From: Lachnospiraceae bacterium UBA3641
GTDB taxonomy: Bacteria > Bacillota > Clostridia > Lachnospirales > Lachnospiraceae
Length of the DNA stretch: 38,435 nt
Reading direction: 5' to 3'
NCBI GenBank assembly: GCA_002373875.1
Contig: DFKQ01000058.1
Coordinates: 1-38,435 of the forward strand
Shown here: positions 25,895 through 32,571 of the stretch, in pieces
How the letters are laid out: each line of letters starts with the position of its first letter
Position numbering within the stretch: the stretch's first letter is position 1
Translations under genes and position numbers: made by a program
The notes under the pieces: model-generated
What the model was told of the DNA's origin: nothing
Seen by the model: the letters and a program-made list of their open reading frames with translations, nothing else
Databases searched by the model: none

Positions 25895-26935
25895 ATGAGT
25901 GTAGAAATAAGCAATTTCGGAAAAACCGGTGATGGACGGGAGGCAAAGCTTTATACCATAGCAAACGGCAAAGGCGTTAAGGCAATGATCACGGATTACG
26001 GCGCCACTCTTGTAAAGCTGTTGATCCCGGATGATAAGGGAGAAGTCAAGGATGTTGTCCTCGGGTTTGATGATGTTACGGGCTATGAGAACTGTGACTC
26101 ATATATAGGAGCAACCATAGGGCCGAATTCAAACAGGATAGGCAACAGCAGGTTTTCAATCGATGGTATCGAATACAGGCTTGCCGATAATGACGGCGGA
26201 AACAACCTTCACAGTGATGACAATCTTGGCTTCCACAGGCAGATGTTTGAGGCAGAAGTACTTGATAACGGAGTTAAGTTCACTGTTAAGAGTGATGATA
26301 TGGTCATGGGTTTTCCCGGAAACAAGACGGCAAGTGTAACCTATACCTTAAGTGACGACAATGAACTTAAGCTGGAATACGAAGGTATCAGTGACAAGAA
26401 AACTATATTTAACATGACAAACCATTCCTATTTTAATCTTGCCGGTCATGCTGCGGGAATGGAGGGAGTGCTTGATACGGATCTTTGTATAAAGGCAGGA
26501 AGATATACGGAGATAGTACCCGGAGCGATACCGACAGGTAAGCTTCCGGAGGTTGAAGGAACCCCTATGGATTTCAGAAAGCCCAAGAAGATCGGAGAAG
26601 AGATAGATGCTGATTTTGAGCAGATGAAGATGGTTAACGGATACGACCATAACTTCGCGATAGATGATCATGACGGAACCCTTAAGCAGGTCGCATGTGC
26701 TTCCTGTGATGGACGTACCATGGAAGTATATACCGATCTGCCGGGTATTCAGTTTTATTCCGGCAACGGACTGTCTGCGTATGAAGGCAAGGATGGAGTA
26801 AAGTACGGAAACAGATGCGGTTTCTGTCTGGAAACCCAGTATTTCCCGGACAGCGTGAACCAGCTGTCATTTGAATCGCCAGTTAAGGTTGCAGGTGAGA
26901 AGTACCACACCGTGACCATATATAAGTTCGTATAG
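25895..26935 (+). CDS. galM: Aldose 1-epimerase (galactose mutarotase)
   Basis: ATAGGAGATTG precedes the ATG. The 346-residue protein has the family pattern: MITDYGATLVKLLIPD, GATIGPNSNRIGNS, NNLHSDDNLGFHRQMF (first catalytic His region), NMTNHSYFNLAGH (second catalytic His), YDHNFAID and CLETQYFPDSVNQ with the catalytic Glu. It interconverts alpha and beta anomers of galactose or glucose in the cytoplasm. It is not next to other galactose genes, so its role here may be general sugar use. Confidence 0.95.
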   Translation: MSVEISNFGKTGDGREAKLYTIANGKGVKAMITDYGATLVKLLIPDDKGEVKDVVLGFDDVTGYENCDSYIGATIGPNSNRIGNSRFSIDGIEYRLADNDGGNNLHSDDNLGFHRQMFEAEVLDNGVKFTVKSDDMVMGFPGNKTASVTYTLSDDNELKLEYEGISDKKTIFNMTNHSYFNLAGHAAGMEGVLDTDLCIKAGRYTEIVPGAIPTGKLPEVEGTPMDFRKPKKIGEEIDADFEQMKMVNGYDHNFAIDDHDGTLKQVACASCDGRTMEVYTDLPGIQFYSGNGLSAYEGKDGVKYGNRCGFCLETQYFPDSVNQLSFESPVKVAGEKYHTVTIYKFV

Positions 26936-27017
26936 GAGTACCGCTTGCGGGGCTTCCTTATAACAACGATTGGCCGCCGAACGCAGGTGAGGGGGCAATA
27001 TATTATGTGAGACTGCT

Positions 27018-27380
27018 ATGAATGATAAGGATAGAAGGACAACTCAGATAACATTGCTGATCCGGGTGATCGTGGCCATATATTTGATATATCTGGCCCA
27101 CGGTCTGATAACCGGGCTTGACAGCGCACCCAACAGAAGACTGATGGCAATAGTTGCCATAGTCTTCACCTTTGCGGGTGTACTTATAATCGCCTTTACC
27201 ATTAAGGCACTTATAAATAAGGAATATACCGATGTAAGAGATATTGAACCGGCAGGCTCAGATCAGGATGAAGAGCAGACGGGGGGCGCTGTCATGGACG
27301 AAACAGTCGCAGATGAAGGAATTGATAATAATAAGGATATAGATAATAAGGGTTTGGAAACAGATAGCAAAGATGAGTAG
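27018..27380 (+). CDS. Small membrane protein with acidic tail
   Basis: The 120-residue product has two hydrophobic helices (about 11-30 and 43-65) and then a strongly acidic, probably disordered tail of about 50 residues (DEEQTGGAVMDETVADEGID). No family is recognised. The stop overlaps the ATG of the next gene, so the two are translated together and probably act together at the membrane. No strong binding site is visible: GTGAGACTGCT precedes the ATG. Confidence 0.75.
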   Translation: MNDKDRRTTQITLLIRVIVAIYLIYLAHGLITGLDSAPNRRLMAIVAIVFTFAGVLIIAFTIKALINKEYTDVRDIEPAGSDQDEEQTGGAVMDETVADEGIDNNKDIDNKGLETDSKDE

Positions 27381-29178
27381 TGGTAACAGGGAAAAGGACC
27401 GTTTCTTGATCATTATGGTAGGACTGATAAGTTACGGTATCATACTTATAGGAATAGTAATAGTTACTTTTTTCATTGTGAAGAACACATTTGAAAAAAA
27501 AGACGCTGAGGTAAGTAAGGCTGTAGGTCTATATACTCCATCCGAAACGGAAGAGGATGCCGATGAGGAAGCATTCGATGAGAATATGAAGGACGTTGAT
27601 TCCGAAACTGCGTTACAGGAGGAAGAGGAGGTAAGCCATGCTGTATCCGCCGACAGTTATCTGAGCGATGGCAGGCTTGACTATTCAAAGAGCCTTTTTA
27701 AACCAAATGAAAGGGATGATCCGCTTAAGTGGAATGATGAGGTATTTTCCCTGATTGAAAATGTAAAGGAACCCGATAAGGCTCCGGTAAATTCATATCT
27801 TCTTGACAGAAAGAGGATACTGCTTGTCGATGACAAGCTTATGGAATTTTTGATCTATAAAAGTCCGGAAAATCATAAAACACGCAAGATCACAACGGTT
27901 GAACATTGCTCGGACAACCTGGATGTGATCGATTATTACTACGATGATAACGGTTTCGTTAATTACGCCGCTTCGCGAACGGCCATTATTGATTATCCTG
28001 TAGACATTTCATCAGGCAGGATTACATCAAGATACTATTTCGATAAAGATATGCTGGTAAGATATTCATACTGCGAGGATGATAAGGCCACTGTCTTTAA
28101 TGCTGCGTCCCTGTCCGAATACAGCAGTGGAACGGTAGAACAGTATAAGTACCTTGAAGAAGAGATGATCAACAAGGCTTATATAACCTATAACGCGGCA
28201 GAATCAATTGAAAGCCTTAAGTATATTGATGGGTATATCCTTGATGAATATGACCAGGCGCTTTCGGATGTTACAGTGAAGCTTTATAAAAGCGAAGATA
28301 TGTCTGAGGCCGCTTCGACAACTACTGACGGTGACGGACACTATGAGATGACGATTCCAACGGATAACGAAGGGACATACGTACTGGCAGCCTATAAGAA
28401 TGAATTTGATGAGGTGAGGATATACGGTATTACGGCAATGGAAGGATCGGGAGTTTATTATGTACCGACACCCAGACTTACCTATTCATCCGATGGGGCA
28501 GAATACACCGCCCAGATAGCGGTGAGGGATTCGGTGGCCAATGATATGCCGATAACAGACGCAACCATAAGCCTGAGGGCAGGCCTTAACTGCATGGAAG
28601 GCGATATAATCGCCCAGACCGATCTTGATATGCAGGGAAATGCGATTTTTACCCTTCAGTCAGGTAATTATACGGCAAAAGTAAGCAAAAACGGATATGA
28701 GGATTCTTATTTTAACGTGATAGTCACCATGGCAAAACAGGTTACCATAGGATTTGCGGTTGCAGATGTGCCCGATAAAAAGATACAGGCAGTGCTTGCC
28801 TGGGACAGCGTACCGCTTGATCTGGATGCCAGAGTCATAACTGCAGGCGGTAAGAATGTATTCAGGGCTTCATCAGATGGTGTAGGGGCGTTGACCGCGG
28901 AGACGGTGACATTTGATCTCAATGAAAAAAATGTTTACCGATTCTATGTATCCGATTATACCAATTGCTTGGGCGGCGATGCCAATTCCGACGGGATGAC
29001 ATCGTCCGGAGCAAGGCTGGCCCTGTATGGGTCTGAGGGATATATCGGCACCTATGATGTCCCTATGGGACATTTGGGAGTTGTATGGGAACCCTTTATG
29101 ATAAGGAACGGGTCGGTAATTCCGGTAAATAACTATTATAACGTAATTGAGCAGGGCAGCTATTGGACCTCTAAATAG
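27373..29178 (+). CDS. Membrane-anchored protein with carboxypeptidase-regulatory-like domains
   Basis: The 601-residue protein has one N-terminal membrane helix (about 12-36) and an acidic stalk (50-90). A ~180-residue region of unknown type follows, with many Tyr and Asp (VIDYYYDDNGFVNYAAS). From about 290 there are two beta-sandwich repeats like CarboxypepD_reg or Cna-B domains (GYILDEYDQALSDVTVKLYK, TDGDGHYEMTIP; ATISLRAG, NAIFTLQSGNYTAKVSKNGY). The C-terminal part (about 470-601) has LDLDARVITAGG and DANSDGMTSSGARL, which recalls bacterial extracellular domains. It should face the outside. Its start overlaps the 120-residue membrane gene by 8 bases. Function unknown. Confidence 0.82.
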   Translation: MSSGNREKDRFLIIMVGLISYGIILIGIVIVTFFIVKNTFEKKDAEVSKAVGLYTPSETEEDADEEAFDENMKDVDSETALQEEEEVSHAVSADSYLSDGRLDYSKSLFKPNERDDPLKWNDEVFSLIENVKEPDKAPVNSYLLDRKRILLVDDKLMEFLIYKSPENHKTRKITTVEHCSDNLDVIDYYYDDNGFVNYAASRTAIIDYPVDISSGRITSRYYFDKDMLVRYSYCEDDKATVFNAASLSEYSSGTVEQYKYLEEEMINKAYITYNAAESIESLKYIDGYILDEYDQALSDVTVKLYKSEDMSEAASTTTDGDGHYEMTIPTDNEGTYVLAAYKNEFDEVRIYGITAMEGSGVYYVPTPRLTYSSDGAEYTAQIAVRDSVANDMPITDATISLRAGLNCMEGDIIAQTDLDMQGNAIFTLQSGNYTAKVSKNGYEDSYFNVIVTMAKQVTIGFAVADVPDKKIQAVLAWDSVPLDLDARVITAGGKNVFRASSDGVGALTAETVTFDLNEKNVYRFYVSDYTNCLGGDANSDGMTSSGARLALYGSEGYIGTYDVPMGHLGVVWEPFMIRNGSVIPVNNYYNVIEQGSYWTSK

Positions 29179-29204
29179 TTAAGCTTTAAGGAGGCTGAGT
29201 CAAT

Positions 29205-29438
29205 ATGAGTGATAAAGACAGAAGCTTTTATTCGGATGAAGTTATTAAGGAGCTTATTTCATACAGGAAGAAACATAAATTAACCCAGCAGGATATAGCC
29301 GAAAGATCGGGAATAATGCGCCCGAATATAGCCAGGCTTGAGTCCATGAAGGCGGAACCTTCAATGGATGTATTGTCACGCTATGCAGGCAGTATGGGTA
29401 TGGATATTAAAATATCACTTGTTAAAAAGAAACAATGA
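29205..29438 (+). CDS. Small XRE-family HTH regulator
   Basis: AAGGAGG precedes the ATG. The 77-residue protein is essentially one helix-turn-helix domain: LISYRKKHKLTQQDIAERSG, IMRPNIARLESMKAEPSMDV, with a short basic tail. Proteins like this act as stand-alone repressors or as antitoxins of a HigBA-like pair, but no toxin gene adjoins it. Its 3' end carries the promoter of the tRNA gene. Confidence 0.87.
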   Translation: MSDKDRSFYSDEVIKELISYRKKHKLTQQDIAERSGIMRPNIARLESMKAEPSMDVLSRYAGSMGMDIKISLVKKKQ

Positions 29439-29447
29439 TGATATAAT
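29419..29447 (+). promoter_or_regulatory. Promoter of tRNA-Pro
   Basis: TTGTTA (29419-29424), a 17-base spacer and TATAAT (29442-29447), 16 bases before the tRNA. The -35 hexamer is inside the XRE gene; the -10 lies just after its stop codon. Confidence 0.8.
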
Positions 29448-29463
29448 CGTACCGTTCGCAGTA

Positions 29464-29537
<74 letters not shown>

Positions 29538-29549
29538 CTCAGTGTTTAC

Positions 29550-29583
29550 GAGGGTTTCGAGGTTTTCGGAACCCTCTTTTTTA
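29550..29583 (+). terminator. Terminator after tRNA-Pro
   Basis: GAGGGTT (29550-29556) pairs with AACCCTC (29570-29576), followed by a run of seven T before the next A. Twelve bases after the tRNA 3' end. Confidence 0.88.
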
Positions 29584-29713
29584 TATCTCACTTCTACCTT
29601 TTTTCTACCCATTTTCGTTTATTTTCATAATAATCTATTAGGAAATGATAATCCGCCAATCAGCGGTTTCGGTGGATTTAAGTGAATGGCATCGCTAGAT
29701 ATCAATAGAGGTT

Positions 29714-29742
29714 TTGAACAAAAATTCATTAAGGTATAAAAT
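29714..29742 (+). promoter_or_regulatory. Possible promoter upstream of the acetyltransferase gene
   Basis: TTGAAC (29714-29719), a 17-base spacer and TAAAAT (29737-29742). The predicted start point falls in the palindrome at 29744-29777. The leader to the coding start would be about 150 bases. Confidence 0.5.
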
Positions 29743-29743
29743 A

Positions 29744-29777
29744 CATGTATGGTTAGCATGCATGGTCACCATACATG
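29744..29777. repeat. Palindrome over a predicted transcription start
   Basis: CATGTATGGT (29744-29753) and ACCATACATG (29768-29777) are perfect inverted repeats around a 14-base centre that itself contains GCATGC. Placement directly after the -10 suggests an operator. Confidence 0.6.
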
Positions 29778-29801
29778 AAGTAATTAAAGAATCGGATAAA
29801 A

Positions 29802-29856
29802 CTGAATCAAGTTGGTTCAGAAATTTGTAAAACAAAAGTGAAGCAAGTTGATTCAG
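29802..29856. repeat. Tandem pair of imperfect dyads in the leader
   Basis: CTGAATCAAGTTGGTTCAG (29802-29820) recurs as GTGAAGCAAGTTGATTCAG (29838-29856), 36 bases apart. Each is a rough dyad (CTGAA...TTCAG). They lie 50-100 bases before the acetyltransferase start. The rest of 29586-29904 shows no gene. Confidence 0.55.
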
Positions 29857-29904
29857 AATTAGTAACGAAGTTCATGATACTTTTGAGCGAGTGGGAGAAC
29901 GTCA

Positions 29905-30336
29905 TTGATAAGATTTGTTGAGAAAAAAGACAGAAACGCATGGTATATGCTTGATAAACATCTGCCGGAATCAGTATTTGATGAAAAGGTAAGATGCCGT
30001 CAGGGCTATGTTTGTGTAGAGGATGAAAAGATCATAGGAGTGCTTCGGTATAATCTTTTTTTGGATAATACACCATTCTGTACAATGTTGTTTATTGATG
30101 ATGCATATCGTGGTCAAGGATATGGAAAACTGATGATGGAGCATTGGGAGCAGGATATGAAAACCTTGGGATATGGGATGCTGATGACTTCAACACAAGT
30201 TGATGAGGAAGCACAACATTTTTACCGTAAGCTTGGATATAAGGATTGCGGTGGATTCGTAGTAGATGTTCCCGGTTACGAACAGCCGATGGAAATGATC
30301 ATGATAAAGGGAATAGAAAAATGTTTAAATGTTTAA
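29905..30336 (+). CDS. GNAT-family N-acetyltransferase
   Basis: The start is TTG 29905, with GGGAG at 29893-29897; the next Met is 14 codons in. The 143-residue protein has the GNAT core: IIGVLRYNLFLDNTPFCTML, then the acetyl-CoA loop IDDAYRGQGYGKLMMEHWEQ (a Q/RxxGxG/A match), and YRKLGYKDCGGFV near the end. The acceptor is unknown. It sits alone in the accessory stretch between a tRNA and a toxin-antitoxin pair. Confidence 0.88.
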   Translation: MIRFVEKKDRNAWYMLDKHLPESVFDEKVRCRQGYVCVEDEKIIGVLRYNLFLDNTPFCTMLFIDDAYRGQGYGKLMMEHWEQDMKTLGYGMLMTSTQVDEEAQHFYRKLGYKDCGGFVVDVPGYEQPMEMIMIKGIEKCLNV

Positions 30337-30338
30337 AT

Positions 30339-30355
30339 GTGTCCACGGTGGACAC
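30339..30355. repeat. Perfect palindrome after the acetyltransferase
   Basis: GTGTCCAC, G, GTGGACAC: an 8-bp inverted repeat with one central base, followed by GTTTTGG. It could be a weak terminator for the acetyltransferase or an operator for the downstream toxin-antitoxin genes. Confidence 0.65.
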
Positions 30356-30393
30356 GTTTTGGAGTTGGATTTAGTAAAATATTACTTAAAATA

Positions 30394-30422
30394 TTGATTA
30401 AAGACTTGCGCAGGATTATAAT
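30394..30422 (+). promoter_or_regulatory. Promoter of the toxin-antitoxin operon
   Basis: TTGATT (30394-30399), a 17-base spacer and TATAAT (30417-30422), 24 bases before the antitoxin ATG. Confidence 0.78.
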
Positions 30423-30446
30423 GGCCTTGAAAGAGAGGTGTCGGTA

Positions 30447-30710
30447 ATGGCAGTGATCAGTCCTGTTTCCGATCTTAGAAATTATAAAACTGTGTTGGAC
30501 AAGGTAGAATATGGATCGCCTGTATATTTGACCGTAAATGGGCGTGGTAAGTATACCATCCGGGACATCGAGGAGGACGAAGAGATAGAAAAAACAAAGG
30601 CGATGCTCCGTCTTATGTGTGAGCTTAATAAGGGACGCCGCTCCGGAGAGGAAGAGGGATATGTTTCTGCAGCAGATGTAAGGGAACGTTTCCATAATAA
30701 ACAGAAATGA
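30447..30710 (+). CDS. Phd/YefM-like antitoxin
   Basis: ATG 30447 follows GAGAGG with 8-base spacing; the GTG at 30438 is inside that region. The 87-residue product starts MAVISPVSDLRNYKTVLDKV, then GSPVYLTVNGRGKYTIRDIE, the standard N-terminal DNA-binding fold of Phd/YefM antitoxins, followed by a charged C-terminal tail that should wrap the toxin. The toxin start overlaps the stop (ATGA at 30707-30710). As in such operons, it likely represses the promoter at 30394-30422. Confidence 0.87.
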   Translation: MAVISPVSDLRNYKTVLDKVEYGSPVYLTVNGRGKYTIRDIEEDEEIEKTKAMLRLMCELNKGRRSGEEEGYVSAADVRERFHNKQK

Positions 30711-31033
30711 CGATTTATGATATTGAATATTCGCCGGAGTCAATAAGAGACCTGAATGATGTTTTTACGGATGTACTTACGGCATCGGGCAGCCTTGAGA
30801 TAACACATAAATATCTTGACGAATTGCAGGATGAGATAGAATCTATGGTGGAGCGGCCCAAGACGGGAACTCCGCTATATTATGATGAGCAGTTTACGGG
30901 TTATTATTTTGTAAGGTTTAAAGAATATCTGGCTTTTTACAGGCTGGAGGACACAAGGATGCTTGTAGACAGGATCCTTTTTCGGAAGTGTGATTATATA
31001 AGGATTCTTTTATGGTCAAAGGACAATAATTAG
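30707..31033 (+). CDS. RelE/ParE-family toxin
   Basis: The 108-residue product overlaps the antitoxin gene by ATGA. It has the RelE/ParE fold pattern: IEYSPESIRDLNDVFTDVL, a helix with YLDELQDEIESMVERPKTG, GYYFVRFKEYLAFYRLED and a final VDRILFRKCDYIRIL strand. RelE-type members cut mRNA on the ribosome and ParE-type members poison gyrase; the sequence alone does not decide, although this pattern with a Phd antitoxin is common for both. The pair is probably autonomous accessory DNA. A strong terminator follows at 31176-31217. Confidence 0.87.
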   Translation: MTIYDIEYSPESIRDLNDVFTDVLTASGSLEITHKYLDELQDEIESMVERPKTGTPLYYDEQFTGYYFVRFKEYLAFYRLEDTRMLVDRILFRKCDYIRILLWSKDNN

Positions 31034-31175
31034 GAGATGGTAACATCTGTTTTTTATAAGACTTATATAGGTGCCCCTATAACCACCGCTCTGATAGAGG
31101 ATTTCACAACTGAACTGAAATGCAGAAAAGGATTTATATCCCTTTTTCACAAGCGGTTCTTGCTGATTTTGTTTC

Positions 31176-31217
31176 AAAAAACCAACCACGGTAAATATCA
31201 CCCGTGGTTGGTTTTTT
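31176..31217 (+). terminator. Strong terminator after the toxin gene
   Basis: ACCAACCACGG (31181-31191) pairs perfectly with CCGTGGTTGGT (31202-31212), followed by TTTTT; an A-run precedes the stem, so it can work on both strands. The 353-base gap 31034-31386 otherwise holds only the REP-like hairpin and a very AT-rich leader. Confidence 0.92.
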
Positions 31218-31236
31218 GTATATTTATATCAAAAAA

Positions 31237-31252
31237 GGGGGACGGTTCCCCG
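31237..31252. repeat. Solo REP-like hairpin
   Basis: GGGGACGGTTCCCCGG resembles the GGGGACGGTT core of the repeats at 1322 and 1551 and can form a hairpin (GGGG/CCCC). It stands alone in the AT-rich gap. Confidence 0.6.
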
Positions 31253-31386
31253 GTTCATAATTCAAAGAACATCATTCCTTCATTGTTCGTATTAAAAAAG
31301 TATAAATATGGAATATATATACAAAATTTTATAAATTAAAATATATAAATTGTGATAAAATAAAAAACAAAAAAGGAGACTGTAAT

Positions 31387-32565
31387 ATGTACGAACCGGA
31401 AATAACAAAAGATATAATAAATGTGGGTGTGGATGATAAAAAGATCCAAAAGTTTGAAAATCAGTATGAGCTTCCGGACGGAATGGCATATAATTCTTAT
31501 TTGATCCTTGATGAGAAGGTATGTGTCATGGATTCAGTGGATGCTGATGTTACGGAGGAATGGCTTGATAATATCGATAAATATTTAGACGGCAGGGATG
31601 TTGATGCCATCGTGGTACAGCATATGGAACCGGATCACTCAGGGTCCCTCGCGGCATTTACCGGGAAATATAAAAATGCAGTGATATACACATCGGCAGT
31701 TGCGGCAAATATGATAAAACAGTTTTTCGATACGGATCTGTCAGCAAAAATCGAGATCATCAAGGAAGGCGATAAGCTGTCGCTTGGGTCACACGAGCTT
31801 AATTTCATGGCAGCCCCCATGGTCCACTGGCCTGAGGTTATGATGACCTATGAGTCATCCGAAAATATCCTGTTCTCAGCCGATGCCTTCGGCAAGTTCG
31901 GTTACAAGGGGGCCGAGGCTGATGACTGGGCATGTGAGGCCAGAAGGTATTACTTCAACATTGTCGGCAAATACGGTGTACAGGTGCAGGCTGTGTTAAA
32001 AAAGCTTGAAGGAAAAGATATAACAAATATATGTCCGCTTCACGGTCCGGTGCTTCCGGAAAACGAGCCGCTTGATTTTTACATAAATAAATACAGGACC
32101 TGGGCCGCTTATGAGCCTGAGGATGACGGAGTGGCGATAGTATACGCATCCATTCATGACTGCGGGACCAGGCAGGCAGCCCTTAAGCTTGAGGATATTC
32201 TTAAGGCAAGGGGAATAAAGACCGGGGTAACCAACCTGACGGAGGACGATCTGCATGAAGGAGTGGAGGATGCATTCCGCTACAACAGGCTTATATTGTG
32301 TGCATCATCCTATGATGCGGATGTATTCCCACCGATGAGACAGTTCCTTAATGTCCTGAATATCAAGTCATTTAAGAACCGCAGGGTGGCCATAGTCGAG
32401 AACGGAAGCTGGGCGCCGAGTGCCGGACGGGTGATGAAGCAGTATGTTGAAGGGTTTGCCGGGTGTACTCTTATAGATCCGATCATTACGATAAGATCGA
32501 CCTTGAAACCGGAAGATGAGGATAAACTTAAGCAGCTTACGGAAGAATTGTTAAAAGAAGGTTAA
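31387..32565 (+). CDS. Flavodiiron protein (FprA-like)
   Basis: AAAAAAGGAGACT precedes the ATG. The 392-residue protein has an N-terminal metallo-beta-lactamase-like diiron domain with the full ligand set: H79, E81, D83 (and H84) in HMEPDHSG, H147 in MVHWPE, D166 in FSADAFG and H219 in CPLHGP. The C-terminal flavodoxin domain starts near 250 (VAIVYASIHDCGTRQAA) and binds FMN; CASSYDADVFPPM is a loop of that domain. These enzymes reduce oxygen to water or nitric oxide to nitrous oxide in the cytoplasm of anaerobes. The kinase gene downstream begins 6 bases after its stop, so the two are co-transcribed. Confidence 0.94.
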   Translation: MYEPEITKDIINVGVDDKKIQKFENQYELPDGMAYNSYLILDEKVCVMDSVDADVTEEWLDNIDKYLDGRDVDAIVVQHMEPDHSGSLAAFTGKYKNAVIYTSAVAANMIKQFFDTDLSAKIEIIKEGDKLSLGSHELNFMAAPMVHWPEVMMTYESSENILFSADAFGKFGYKGAEADDWACEARRYYFNIVGKYGVQVQAVLKKLEGKDITNICPLHGPVLPENEPLDFYINKYRTWAAYEPEDDGVAIVYASIHDCGTRQAALKLEDILKARGIKTGVTNLTEDDLHEGVEDAFRYNRLILCASSYDADVFPPMRQFLNVLNIKSFKNRRVAIVENGSWAPSAGRVMKQYVEGFAGCTLIDPIITIRSTLKPEDEDKLKQLTEELLKEG

Positions 32566-32571
32566 TAAGAA

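Noticed and set aside
31037..31339. Open frame of 100 residues after the toxin gene
   Set aside because: It crosses the strong terminator and the REP-like hairpin; composition is AT-driven and no family is evident.
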